Below, piece after piece: positions 43,608 to 52,578 of a DNA stretch of 64,000 bases (position 1 is its first letter; every line of letters begins with the position of its first letter). Under the pieces are notes generated by a model. It did no database searches, was not told the DNA's origin, and worked only from the letters and a program-made list of their open reading frames with translations. The DNA comes from Paenibacillus rigui. Lineage in GTDB: Bacteria; Bacillota; Bacilli; Paenibacillales; NBRC-103111. The translations under genes were made by a program, and so were the position numbers. The DNA lies in assembly GCF_002234615.1 (NCBI RefSeq), contig NZ_NMQW01000011.1:1-64000 (forward strand), in the 5' to 3' direction.

Positions 43608-45458
43608 ATGACAATCAAAGTCTGTGAAGAAAGCTATAACCACAGCGTCACGGCAGATGAGCGCAAAATAACGACTTCCTCATCGGCCTTTGGCATTCTT
43701 CGGCAGCAGCTGGTCCGGAATATCGGAATCGACAGAATGAAGGGCTTTCTGTTCCATTTCGGGTGGGAAATGGGGATCAACGATGCGAAGGAAGCGATGA
43801 AAACCGAATCGTCCCTGGAGGAGCTCATCAAATATGGGCCTATTCTTCATATGGAAAGCGGCCAAATCCGCGGCATCCAGCATCAGTGCGTCGTGAAGAA
43901 GGAAGAGCAGGGGAAAGTCCTCTCCGTCCTGGGAACCGGTGTATGGATCGACTCGTATGAAGCAGCAGAGCATATCAAGCGGCTGGGTATTTCCAAGACA
44001 CAGGTTTGCCACACGTTGATCGGCTACTCCAGCGGGTTCATGTCGACCATCTTCGGAGAGCAGCTTCTGGCTCGGGAAATTACCTGCGTAGGCCGAGGTG
44101 ATGCCGAGTGCCGCTGGGTCATCAAGACTCAGAAGGAATGGGTGCAGGAGAAGGATGAGGAGCTGCATTTCTACGATGAAACGCCGATCGTCAAGGAGCT
44201 TCAATATACGTACGATCAATTGCTCGAGCAAAAAAATATCGTGACGAGGCTGTCGGACTTTCAAAACAAATTAACGGAGGAAGTCAGCAACGGCAGCCAG
44301 CTGAAGGCGATAGCCGACATGGTTTATAACCTGATTCATGTTCCGATCGTCATGGAGGATACCGAATTTGAAGCGATTGCTTATGCGGGCTTGACCGAGC
44401 ACGAGTACTTGGAGCTAAAGGCGGATAAAGAGCAGGGGTTTGCCGCTAAAGACTCTGTCCCGTTGGTCAGAAGAAACCGGATTCGAACCGAAGCGCTGGA
44501 CATTCTTATCGCGCCCATTTATGTTCAAAAGGAGATACTGGGGTATTGTTCTTTTCTGTATAAGCAGCTGCAGGAGGAGAAGCTTGACGAGAACTACCTG
44601 CTGCTGGACCGGGTAGCCAACGCAGCCTCGCTCATCCTGCTGAATGAAAAGACGAGATTTGAGTCCTTTGAACGAATGAAGGGTAATTTTCTCGATCAAA
44701 TTCTGGATGAAACGTTCCCTGTTGCGGAAATAATCAAAAGAGGCAAGTATACGGGGCTGGATCTTACGCAGCCTTACTCTATCGCTGTGATGGAATACAG
44801 GCGCGCGCAAAGCTCCATCGAAGAGGAATTTCTATTGCAGGAGCAAATATTTGAAGCGACCTTTCGCTTTTTCAAGGAAAAAAAGCAGCGCCTGCTGGCA
44901 GGTCACCGGGACGGGAACCTCGTTTTATTGATAACGGAAGAGACGTCCAGGCAGACCGCCATCTATGATGTCATCAAGTCGTTTCACGATTATTTGTTAA
45001 GCAAGTACCCTCAAGGGCAATATAAATTTGGCATCAGCAATAGGGGAAACGAGATCAAGCATGCGTCGAAGGCGTATGAGGAAGCTGCGATCGCGCTGAG
45101 GCTGACGATGAGGAAGCCCGTTGTTCTGTTTCAATCGCTGGGTATCGTCGGGGTGTTGATTAATTCCAAAAATCAGAGCGGCATTACGATGATCGCCGAG
45201 CAAGAGCTGGGCCCGTTATACACCACGAAGGATTCCAAAGCAAGAGAGCTGCTTCGGACGCTGTATATCTTTTTGCTTAACGGCGGGAAGCTGGAACAAA
45301 CAATGGCGGACCTGTCTTTATCGATGAGCGGGCTGAGGCATCGAATCGAGAAGATTGAAAGCCTGCTGAACAAGGATCTCCGGGACCCGAACGAGACTTA
45401 CCAGCTGCTTCTGATCATGAAATCCTTGATCGCTCTTGGGGAGCTGGATATGGAATAG
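43608..45458 (+). CDS. aromatic-sensing regulator: XylR_N and V4R sensor joined to a PucR-type output domain
   Basis: The 616-residue protein starts with the XylR/DmpR effector-binding module (about 20-100) and V4R domain (about 105-178; HTLIGYSSGFMSTIFG, then CVGRGDAECRW with the zinc-type cysteines). A coiled linker and a GAF-like region (225-350) follow. The C-terminal third has a CdaR/GGDEF-like segment and a PucR-type helix-turn-helix (about 545-605; LEQTMADLSLSMSGLRHRIEKI). In Proteobacteria the same sensor drives a sigma-54 AAA+ activator; here that module is absent. It probably binds the aromatic substrate directly and controls the flanking catabolic genes in both directions. AAGGGAAGG precedes the ATG. 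Confidence 0.88.
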   Translation: MTIKVCEESYNHSVTADERKITTSSSAFGILRQQLVRNIGIDRMKGFLFHFGWEMGINDAKEAMKTESSLEELIKYGPILHMESGQIRGIQHQCVVKKEEQGKVLSVLGTGVWIDSYEAAEHIKRLGISKTQVCHTLIGYSSGFMSTIFGEQLLAREITCVGRGDAECRWVIKTQKEWVQEKDEELHFYDETPIVKELQYTYDQLLEQKNIVTRLSDFQNKLTEEVSNGSQLKAIADMVYNLIHVPIVMEDTEFEAIAYAGLTEHEYLELKADKEQGFAAKDSVPLVRRNRIRTEALDILIAPIYVQKEILGYCSFLYKQLQEEKLDENYLLLDRVANAASLILLNEKTRFESFERMKGNFLDQILDETFPVAEIIKRGKYTGLDLTQPYSIAVMEYRRAQSSIEEEFLLQEQIFEATFRFFKEKKQRLLAGHRDGNLVLLITEETSRQTAIYDVIKSFHDYLLSKYPQGQYKFGISNRGNEIKHASKAYEEAAIALRLTMRKPVVLFQSLGIVGVLINSKNQSGITMIAEQELGPLYTTKDSKARELLRTLYIFLLNGGKLEQTMADLSLSMSGLRHRIEKIESLLNKDLRDPNETYQLLLIMKSLIALGELDME

Positions 45459-45463
45459 ATGAC

Positions 45464-45682
45464 TAAAAAGGTATACCACCTGGGCTTGAGGCCACTGAAA
45501 AACTGGCGGAGTGGACGGAATCGTTCTGTAGAAGCGTAACGTTCGCCTTTGTCCACGGATTTTGACCACGATAAGCGGGTTGAAATGGATAAAATCCGGG
45601 GACAACAGCGATCGGAAGAAGGATCCGTCCATGCAGCCGTAACTTTTTCAGTGGCCTCCCTTGCTTCGGGTGGTATTTTTTG
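45464..45682. repeat. palindromic MITE-like element, copy 2, inside a terminator-like stem
   Basis: The core (45490-45656) runs from GGCCACTGAAAAACTG to AACTTTTTCAGTGGCC and matches copy 1 near 37.34 kb. Its arms pair along most of the length (GGACGGA with TCCGTCC; TTGTCCACGGATTTT with AAAATCCGGGGACAA). The flanks differ from copy 1 but again form a stem: ATACCACC pairs with GGTGGTAT, with an A run before and a T run after. It follows the regulator gene, for which the composite stem could terminate transcription. Confidence 0.8.
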
Positions 45683-45911
45683 CGTGGGCAGGCTGCCTTT
45701 GACAATGAACAAAAACTATCTATCTTCGGGGAGAATGATGGACAATTCGTGCTCTAGTCGCTCACCCTGGAACGATTTAAACTATAGATAAGACGGTGAT
45801 GACAAGACATGATGCTTCTTTGAAAGCGATGCCAATTTTGATCATGAGACAGGTCAGCTTAGGCTGGTGACGAACAAGAAACCGTCAAATGACTACGAAA
45901 GAGGTGTACTT
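45683..45911 (+). promoter_or_regulatory. leader and presumed promoter of the aromatic catabolic operon
   Basis: No gene or strong consensus promoter was recognised. The stretch must drive the catabolic operon that starts at 45.91 kb, because a terminator-like stem lies just before it. The ribosome site is GAAAGAGGTG. Confidence 0.4.
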
Positions 45912-47096
45912 ATGAGTAACCTGGTATTGAAGGAACAAAATGACGTGGTGGCTCAAGTACTGGACGCGGCAGAAAAAGTTGGTAAATTGGCGGAGCAGGA
46001 AGCGCTTGAGGCGGAGGCAAATGCAACGATTTCCGAAAATGTCATCAACCTCATGAAAGAAACGCAGCTTTCGAGGCTGATGCTTCCCAAGAAGTACGGT
46101 GGACCTCAGATCGATTTGAAAACGTTCGCACAGGTGGTCCGTAAGGTAGCCAACTACAATATTTCCGCTGCATGGCTGGCGTACCTCTATCCTCTTCACA
46201 ATATGCTGCCTGCTTACCTGCCGCCTGCAGGAAGAGACGAGGTTGTGAACCAAGGCGGCTTGATCTGCGATATTTTCGCGGCATTGGGCAAAGCTGAAAG
46301 CGATGGTGACGGGTACCGGATCAGCGGCAAATGGAATTTTGTCAGCGGTGTCTTGTTTAGCGACTGGGTCGGCGTAGGCGTCATGATCACGTTTCCGGGG
46401 AAATCGAAGCCGGAGTTTTGTCTGCCGATTGTGCGGAAGTCGGAAATTCAAGTGGTGAACAACTGGGATACATTCGGGCTGCGGGGAAGCGGCAGCAATC
46501 AGGTCATTGCCGATAACGTCTACGTCCCTATGGAACGCATTCTTCGGCTGGAAGCCGCTGAGAGCACCAGAAGACCGCCGGAAGCGGATTATGATAAGGA
46601 ATATCCTTACTACCACGTGCCGTTCTATCCTGCATTTTATCTGGGCTTTCCGTACATGGCTCTCGGCGGGGCTGAGCGTATTCTCGCAGAGTTCAAGAAG
46701 CTTACCGAAAACCGCGTTCGCTTAATGGATGGTGTCCGCGAAAGCGAGTCTCCTCGAAGCCAAAGAGTATTGGCTGAAATGACAACTGAATTTCATGCGG
46801 CCGAGGGTCTGCTGGACCAATATGTTCGCTTGCTGGAAAACTATGAGCAGAACGGCGCGTCGACAAGCCCGGCCGAATTTTTTGCAATCCGGACCAAGGC
46901 CATCAAGATGTGTACCGATATCGCGGTCAGAGCTCTATTGACGCTGGGTGGCGGAGCCCTTTATAAAGGGGGAACGATGGAGCTGTTCCTTAGAGACATC
47001 ATAGCCGTGGCTACACATAAGACGTCATTATATGAAGATTCTGTCGCCGCTTATGGTAAAGAGCTGTTCGGTTTTGATAGCGGAGTCAGAGGGTAA
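45912..47096 (+). CDS. flavin-dependent aromatic hydroxylase of the acyl-CoA dehydrogenase fold (oxygenase component)
   Basis: The 394-residue product has the acyl-CoA dehydrogenase-like fold of group D monooxygenases (HsaA, HpaB-C2, DszC-like): N-terminal helices, LPKKYGGPQIDLKTFAQVVR, the central beta domain (GKWNFVSGVLFSDWVGVGVM) and a C-terminal four-helix bundle (RALLTLGGGALYKGGTMELF). It lacks the catalytic glutamate context of true acyl-CoA dehydrogenases. The flavin reductase gene follows 32 bases later, so this is probably the FMNH2- or FADH2-using oxygenase that hydroxylates a phenol to a catechol for the extradiol enzyme. The exact substrate is unknown. The start follows GAAAGAGGTG; an earlier in-frame ATG lacks one. 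Confidence 0.85.
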   Translation: MSNLVLKEQNDVVAQVLDAAEKVGKLAEQEALEAEANATISENVINLMKETQLSRLMLPKKYGGPQIDLKTFAQVVRKVANYNISAAWLAYLYPLHNMLPAYLPPAGRDEVVNQGGLICDIFAALGKAESDGDGYRISGKWNFVSGVLFSDWVGVGVMITFPGKSKPEFCLPIVRKSEIQVVNNWDTFGLRGSGSNQVIADNVYVPMERILRLEAAESTRRPPEADYDKEYPYYHVPFYPAFYLGFPYMALGGAERILAEFKKLTENRVRLMDGVRESESPRSQRVLAEMTTEFHAAEGLLDQYVRLLENYEQNGASTSPAEFFAIRTKAIKMCTDIAVRALLTLGGGALYKGGTMELFLRDIIAVATHKTSLYEDSVAAYGKELFGFDSGVRG

Positions 47097-47128
47097 GGGG
47101 CAACGGATTATAACAGGGGGCATTTCAT

Positions 47129-47608
47129 ATGGAGGATCGTGAATTTCGAAGAGCAATGGGGAAATTCGCTACAGGGGTAACGGTCATTGCAACCGAAAGC
47201 GAGGGAGAAATTCATGGCATGACTGCAAACGCTTTCATGTCCTTGTCTTTGGAGCCCAAGCTGGTTGTCATTTCGATCGGGGAAAAAGCGCGGATTTTGA
47301 ACAAAATCAAACAAAGCCGGATATTTACCGTTAACATTTTAGCGTCGGAGCAGCAGGAGCTGTCAATGATCTTTGCCGGTCAGCTGAAGGAGCACCGTGA
47401 AGTCGTGTTCGAGCGCCTGGACGGAAAGCCGGTTTTGCCGGGAGCGGTGGTGCAAATCGCTTGTGAGCTGTCGGGGGAGCATGTCGAAGGTGACCATACG
47501 TTATTTATCGGTAAAGTAACCGGCATTAAGCTTGAGGAGTCGGAGCCCCTTATTTTCTATAGCGGACGCTACCGCTCCTTGATAGAGGAGCCGCCTGCCG
47601 CACAGTAA
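47129..47608 (+). CDS. flavin reductase component of the aromatic hydroxylase
   Basis: The 159-residue protein is a short split-barrel flavin reductase of the HpaC/HsaB type: FRRAMGKFATGVTVIATE, then GMTANAFMSLSLEPKLVVIS in the flavin pocket and GDHTLFIGKV near the end. It uses NAD(P)H to supply reduced flavin to the oxygenase encoded immediately before. AGGGGG precedes the ATG. Confidence 0.9.
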   Translation: MEDREFRRAMGKFATGVTVIATESEGEIHGMTANAFMSLSLEPKLVVISIGEKARILNKIKQSRIFTVNILASEQQELSMIFAGQLKEHREVVFERLDGKPVLPGAVVQIACELSGEHVEGDHTLFIGKVTGIKLEESEPLIFYSGRYRSLIEEPPAAQ

Positions 47609-47627
47609 GCGGCAGAAAGGAGACGGT

Positions 47628-48482
47628 ATGGAAACGATCTATTTGAACCGTGACAATTTACAGCGATGGCAGCAGAGGGCTGAGCCGAATGTGATGGCTC
47701 TCGGATGCTTTGACGGTCTCCATCTCGGGCATTGTGAAGTGATCCAAACGGCATCCATGAAAGCGCAGGAAATGAACGTTTCCTTGGCCGTTATGAGCTT
47801 TTTTCCTCATCCCAAGTCGGTGTTATCCGATGGAAGGGTTCGAGTGGATGCCTTGATGCCGCTCTCCGAGAAAGAAAAGCGGCTTCGGAGTCTCGGTGTA
47901 GACCGGTTTTATATCGTCGCCTTCGATAAAGCGTTTGCCGCGCTTCCACCGGAACAGTTTGTTGGGCAATATTTGTTGGCGCTCGGTGTCGTCCATGCCG
48001 TCGCAGGCTTTGATTTCTCTTACGGCGCGAAGGGAGCGGGGCATACAGACCGGCTCGCGAGCGATGCCGGAGGCCTGATCGGAGCGACCAAAGTCGAGAA
48101 AGTGGACTACAGGGGGGAGAAGATTAGCTCCACCTGCATCCGGGAGAGGCTGCTGCAAGGGCGGGTGGAGGAGCTGCCTCATTTTCTCGGGCAATGCTAC
48201 AAGAGCTTGGGCGAATGGAACGGGAGCGGGTTCAGACATGACGGAGAATGCATGCTTCCGGCTCCCGGCCGATATGCCGTAACGATAACGGATGACTGCA
48301 GCAGGCTGCAAACGGAAGTCATTGTCAAGAGCAATCAAGTCCAATATGCAGGAGCACCGCTGGCTTTGTCCAAGGGTACGGTCACGATGGAATGGAACCG
48401 CTGCCTGCACGATGAGCCAAGGGGGATCCTGACGGAGGACACGAAGCAGTTTAGATGGAAGCAAGCAATTTCACACATGTAA
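47628..48482 (+). CDS. FAD synthetase (RibF N-terminal type) without a riboflavin kinase domain
   Basis: The first 190 of 284 residues match the FMN adenylyltransferase domain of RibF: GCFDGLHLGH supplies the HxGH nucleotide site, FFPHPKSVLS and the ISSTCIRERL signature are present, and AGFDFSYGAKGAG is the flavin loop. The last 90 residues do not show the riboflavin kinase PTAN motif; they hold a short GEWNGSGF...VTMEWNR segment that may be a degenerate remnant. It should make FAD from FMN. It starts 19 bases after the flavin reductase and is followed by the ring-cleavage dioxygenase, so it is built into the operon, probably to raise flavin supply to the hydroxylase. Confidence 0.85.
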   Translation: METIYLNRDNLQRWQQRAEPNVMALGCFDGLHLGHCEVIQTASMKAQEMNVSLAVMSFFPHPKSVLSDGRVRVDALMPLSEKEKRLRSLGVDRFYIVAFDKAFAALPPEQFVGQYLLALGVVHAVAGFDFSYGAKGAGHTDRLASDAGGLIGATKVEKVDYRGEKISSTCIRERLLQGRVEELPHFLGQCYKSLGEWNGSGFRHDGECMLPAPGRYAVTITDDCSRLQTEVIVKSNQVQYAGAPLALSKGTVTMEWNRCLHDEPRGILTEDTKQFRWKQAISHM

Positions 48483-48496
48483 GGGGGAACGGGAGA

Positions 48497-49438
48497 ATGG
48501 CTGAAATTATAGCAGGTATTGCCATGTCGCACAGTCCAATGATCATGACCAATGAGGCCGCTGCCGGGGACAAGGGACAACGCTTTATTCAAAAAACGGC
48601 GGAAATGAAACAATGGCTGAAGCAATCAGGCGCAGACATTTTGGTGCTGGTATCGGATGATCATTTCAATAGTTATTTTTACAACCATATGCCATCCTTC
48701 ACCATTGGTATCGGCGAGTGCGAAGGATGGGGAGATTGGCAGCTGCCCAAGTACCAGGTTCCTGTCGAGCAGGAGCTGGCCAAGCATATTCTGCTTACCG
48801 GCCTGGAGCATCATGTTGATTTTGCCTTCACCTTATCGATGAAAGTGGACCATGGGCACACGCAAGCGATTTATTTTCTAAACTCGGAGCTCGGTATTCC
48901 GGTCGTTCCGATTGCAGTGAACACTTCGGCGCCGCCTCTGCCGACGATGGAGCGGTGCTTCCAGGTAGGGGAGCAAATCAGCAAGGCGATCCGGTCATGG
49001 GACTCGGACAAGAAGGTAGCCCTCGTGGCATCAGGCGGACTGTCCCATTGGGTACCCATTCCGAAAATCGACAGCCCTAAGCCGGAGGATCAAGATTTGA
49101 TTCAGGTTCTGAAAAAAGGCCGCGAAGAAATCAAGCAGCTGGACGAGTACTTGAAAACAAGAGAAACGAGAGTGACCCGCATTCAATCCGGACCGGTGAA
49201 CGAAGAGTGGGACAGAGAACTTTTACGGCTGATCACGGAGCAGGACGTTCGTTCCCTTAGACAATGGAGCGCTGAATTTATTGAAGAGCACGGCGGCAAT
49301 GGAGGACAGGAAATACGCAATTGGCTTGTGCTGCTGGGGGCGCTTCAAGGCTTCGACGCGGAAGTCGCTTATTATGAGCCGATTCCAGAGTGGGTAACGG
49401 GCATGGCCATCGTACAATTCAAGCAGGGGAGAGATTAA
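48497..49438 (+). CDS. class III extradiol ring-cleavage dioxygenase (MhpB-like)
   Basis: The 313-residue product belongs to the LigB superfamily, closest in pattern to 2,3-dihydroxyphenylpropionate 1,2-dioxygenase: MSHSPM at the start, LVSDDHFNSYFYNHMPSF, KVDHGHTQAI, LVASGGLSHWVPIP and the ending EPIPEWVTGMAIVQF. These conserved histidines bind the non-haem Fe(II) and act in catalysis. It opens a catechol between a hydroxylated and a neighbouring carbon to a ring-fission semialdehyde, the substrate of the next-encoded hydrolase. The ATG follows AAGGGGGAAC; the longer frame overlapping the previous gene has no ribosome site. Confidence 0.9.
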   Translation: MAEIIAGIAMSHSPMIMTNEAAAGDKGQRFIQKTAEMKQWLKQSGADILVLVSDDHFNSYFYNHMPSFTIGIGECEGWGDWQLPKYQVPVEQELAKHILLTGLEHHVDFAFTLSMKVDHGHTQAIYFLNSELGIPVVPIAVNTSAPPLPTMERCFQVGEQISKAIRSWDSDKKVALVASGGLSHWVPIPKIDSPKPEDQDLIQVLKKGREEIKQLDEYLKTRETRVTRIQSGPVNEEWDRELLRLITEQDVRSLRQWSAEFIEEHGGNGGQEIRNWLVLLGALQGFDAEVAYYEPIPEWVTGMAIVQFKQGRD

Positions 49439-49439
49439 G

Positions 49440-50291
49440 ATGACGATTTGGAACGAATTCGCCGATTTGGAGTTTAAGCTTTATTATATCCAAGCCAATG
49501 GAATCAAAACCAGAGTTTTGGAAGCGGGTCAAGGTGAGCCTCTTATTCTGCTGCACGGGACGGGCGGTCATATTGAAGCCTATGCCAAAAATATTCGCGG
49601 CTTAAGCGAGAAATTCCGCGTCATTTGTATCGATATGGTTGGACACGGCTACACAGAAAAGCCGAATCGCCCTTACGGCATCGACTATTACAGCGATCAT
49701 CTGCTGGGGGTTATCCAGTCTCTGGATTTGAAGAAGGTCTTTGTTTCGGGAGAATCGTTGGGCGGCTGGGTAGCGGCATGGTTTGCCGCTCATCATCCGG
49801 AGTATGTGATGGGTTTGGTCTTAAACACCCCGGGGAATGTGAACAACAAGCCCGATGTCATGCAACGGCTGAAGGAATCGACCTTGAAGGCGGTGCTCGA
49901 GGCCAACTATGAGAATGTAAAAACAAGATTGGAATGGCTCATGTACGACAAAAGCCAAGTGACCGAAGAGCTGATCGAGGCGCGCTATAAAATTTATACC
50001 CAGCCGTCCTATCGGGAAGCCGTTCACCATATCGTCTATCTTCAGGATATTGAAGCAAGAAAACAATACAGCTGGGACCCGTCGTGGTGCGGCAAAATCA
50101 ATGTGCCTACCTTGCTTGCGTGGACCGATCATGATCCGACCTCGACGGTGGAAGAAGCCAAGCCGATTCAGGACATGATTCCGAACAGTGAATTAAGCGT
50201 GATGCTGGACGCCGGTCATTGGCCGCAATGGGAGAAGCCCGAGGAGTTCAACCAGATTATTATTGACTTTTTATTAAAGGATAAAAACTAG
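49440..50291 (+). CDS. meta-cleavage product C-C hydrolase (MhpC/BphD type)
   Basis: The 283-residue alpha/beta hydrolase has the oxyanion HGTGGH motif, the nucleophile elbow SGESLGGW (Ser106), Asp230 in WTDHDP and His260 in DAGHWPQWEKPEEF. It hydrolyses the ring-fission product to 2-hydroxypenta-2,4-dienoate and a carboxylic acid. The gene starts one base after the dioxygenase stop, so the two are tightly coupled. Confidence 0.9.
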   Translation: MTIWNEFADLEFKLYYIQANGIKTRVLEAGQGEPLILLHGTGGHIEAYAKNIRGLSEKFRVICIDMVGHGYTEKPNRPYGIDYYSDHLLGVIQSLDLKKVFVSGESLGGWVAAWFAAHHPEYVMGLVLNTPGNVNNKPDVMQRLKESTLKAVLEANYENVKTRLEWLMYDKSQVTEELIEARYKIYTQPSYREAVHHIVYLQDIEARKQYSWDPSWCGKINVPTLLAWTDHDPTSTVEEAKPIQDMIPNSELSVMLDAGHWPQWEKPEEFNQIIIDFLLKDKN

Positions 50292-50332
50292 GAAGCAGTG
50301 TCATCATATTGCTATAGAAAGAGGTTTTTCCT

Positions 50333-51124
50333 TTGACGAATGAAGCCAAAGTTGTGATAGATCAGGCCTACCGGCATTTGCTGCAAGCGGAAGAGCGGAG
50401 ACAAATGGTCGCGCCGTTGACGGATATATATCCCCATCTAACGGTGGATGACGCCTATCAAATTCAATTGAAGGGAATCGCCCGCAAGCTGGGAGAAGGC
50501 CGTCAAATTGTAGGCAAAAAGATTGGCCTCACGTCGGTCGCCATGCAGGAGCTGCTGGGAGTGGACCAGCCGGATTATGGCCACCTATTGGACCATATGG
50601 AAGTAAGCAACAGGGGGATGATCCCTGTGAGCAGCTTGTTCCAGCCAAAGGCCGAAGCGGAGATCGCTTTTGTACTCCATACGGATCTGAAGGGCCCGTC
50701 TGTCACTGTGGAGGATGTACTGAACGCAACGGAGTATATCGTTCCCGCATTGGAAATTGTGGATAGCCGAATTACCGATTGGACCATTAAATTAGAGGAT
50801 ACCATCGCAGATAATGCATCCAGCGGTCTCTTTGTATTAGGGAATGAAACCTTTTCCGCCAAGGAAATGGATTTGACGAAAGTAACGATGGATTTGCTTC
50901 GCAACGGGCAATTCATCAATAGCGGGTCTGGCTCGGCCGTCCTGGGTAACCCGGCAGCATGCGTAGCCTGGCTGGCCAATGCCTTGCATGACTACGGCGT
51001 CAGATTGGAAGCGGGAGAAGTCATTTTATCCGGTGCACTTTCGGCAGCTATTGCAGTACAGCAAGGAGATCGCGTGACAGCGGATTTCCATCATCTCGGT
51101 ACAGTCGAAGTGACCTTTATTTAA
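50333..51124 (+). CDS. mhpD: 2-hydroxypenta-2,4-dienoate hydratase
   Basis: The 263-residue product matches the MhpD/DmpE hydratase family of the FAH fold: KKIGLTSVAMQELLGVDQPDYGHL, then PKAEAEIAFVL with metal-binding glutamates, and the late GEVILSGALSAAI. It adds water to 2-hydroxypentadienoate to form 4-hydroxy-2-oxovalerate, the substrate of the aldolase encoded on the opposite strand. TTG is the start codon, preceded by AAAGAGG. Confidence 0.92.
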   Translation: MTNEAKVVIDQAYRHLLQAEERRQMVAPLTDIYPHLTVDDAYQIQLKGIARKLGEGRQIVGKKIGLTSVAMQELLGVDQPDYGHLLDHMEVSNRGMIPVSSLFQPKAEAEIAFVLHTDLKGPSVTVEDVLNATEYIVPALEIVDSRITDWTIKLEDTIADNASSGLFVLGNETFSAKEMDLTKVTMDLLRNGQFINSGSGSAVLGNPAACVAWLANALHDYGVRLEAGEVILSGALSAAIAVQQGDRVTADFHHLGTVEVTFI

Positions 51125-51239
51125 ACTTCCGGCCACGATGGCGCAAGTCTTCGGGATTTGCGGATCAGCGTTTATGCGTTCAGCGGGTTTTCCAAGAAGG
51201 GAGACTCGCTGAACTTCATTACCTTTAAGAAGAGAGGCT

Positions 51240-52565
51240 ATGAACATGGATGAAATGAAAGCGTATACAGGAACGCGCACCTCGGGTAAGGCTTGGATGA
51301 TGATTGTATTCTTGTTTGTTCTCACCGTCATAAGCAACGCTGATAAAGCCGTCATCGGCTTTGCATCCGTGAAGATTATAGACGAATTGGGCTTGTCTCC
51401 GGCACAGTGGGGACTTGTCGGCAGCGTATTTTTCTGGTTATATGCAGTATCGGCCGTGCTGATGGGGGCATTGTCCGACCGGATGGGAACCAAGCTTACT
51501 ATCACCATCATGGCCGCTGTTTGGGCGGTAGTTCAATTTTCAACCTTGTTTGTGTACAGCTTTTCGTTTTTGCTGATTACCCGGCTTATTCTGGGGGCAG
51601 GCGAAGGTCCGTCGTATTCTTTGGCGATGACGACAGCCTCCAAGTGGCTGCCGAAGGAAAAGCTCGGGCTTGGCCTAACGCTGGTTTCCATCGGAGGCCC
51701 TCTCGGGGTAGCGATGTCCGCGCCGTTATTAATTCAAATGATTACAGCCTTCGGATGGCGTTCGGCTTTTTTGGCTACAGGGATTGTCGGCTTGATCTGG
51801 ATCGCTTTGTGGGTCTTGTTTGCCAAGGAGAGCCCGACTTCCGCTAAGACCACAGAGACCCCTGCCAAGGAACAGGCTGTGCCCGCTGCAGCGCCCTCGA
51901 AATTTATGCCGATCTTGTTCTCCAGAAGCTTTATCATCATTGCGTTGTGCGGACTTGCGACTTATTGGTCCTATACAATTGGTCTGGTATGGCTCCCCAA
52001 CTATTTTGCCAAGGTGCGCCATTTGAGCGCAGGGGAATTGAAGGTGGCGGTGACTTTGCCGTGGATTATGATCACGCTGTCCCAGCTGCTGTTTTCTTCC
52101 GTTTCGGATTGGCTTTACCGTAAAACGAGGAACATGGTTCGTTCCCGGGTGTTTATTCTGGGGCCGGTGCTGATCGCCGCGGCATTATGCTATTACTTCG
52201 GGACCGTCGTGGCTTCCAGCACACTTACTGTGGCTTTGCTGTCCCTGGGACTTACCTTCGGCTGCATTACGCTGGTCATCGGACCGGCTATTCTGGTGGA
52301 TATCGTTCCGGCGATGCATCAAGGTAAAGCCCAAGGCGTATTTATGGCCTTCGCCTCCCTCGGCGGCGTCATTGCTCCGTATGTTACGGGCAAGCTGGTT
52401 CAGGTTTCCGCCGATCAGGCGACCGGCTTCAATAATGCGTTCCAGCTTGTCGCTTTGATTTTACTGGTCATCGGTTTCTTTGCCTGGGTTGCGGTGCGTC
52501 CGAAAGAGAGGGAAACGGGCGCTTTGCTGTCCCAGGAGCTGACAAAAGTTCCCGACACCCATTAA
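51240..52565 (+). CDS. MFS transporter, probable aromatic acid/proton symporter
   Basis: The 441-residue protein has twelve predicted membrane helices and the MFS loop signatures ([13 protein letters not shown] between helices 2 and 3; a second DWLYRKTRN in the matching loop). It fits the ACS/AAHS-like anion symporters such as MhpT. Its place after the meta-cleavage enzymes indicates that it imports the pathway's aromatic acid. The ATG follows AAGAAGAGAGG; a second in-frame ATG lies six bases later. Confidence 0.88.
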   Translation: MNMDEMKAYTGTRTSGKAWMMIVFLFVLTVISNADKAVIGFASVKIIDELGLSPAQWGLVGSVFFWLYAVSAVLMGALSDRMGTKLTITIMAAVWAVVQFSTLFVYSFSFLLITRLILGAGEGPSYSLAMTTASKWLPKEKLGLGLTLVSIGGPLGVAMSAPLLIQMITAFGWRSAFLATGIVGLIWIALWVLFAKESPTSAKTTETPAKEQAVPAAAPSKFMPILFSRSFIIIALCGLATYWSYTIGLVWLPNYFAKVRHLSAGELKVAVTLPWIMITLSQLLFSSVSDWLYRKTRNMVRSRVFILGPVLIAAALCYYFGTVVASSTLTVALLSLGLTFGCITLVIGPAILVDIVPAMHQGKAQGVFMAFASLGGVIAPYVTGKLVQVSADQATGFNNAFQLVALILLVIGFFAWVAVRPKERETGALLSQELTKVPDTH

Positions 52566-52578
52566 GGGGGAACCGAAG

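Noticed and set aside
45912-47096. Annotation as a fatty acid acyl-CoA dehydrogenase
   Set aside because: The adjacent flavin reductase, absence of other beta-oxidation genes and the aromatic operon context favour a group D monooxygenase.
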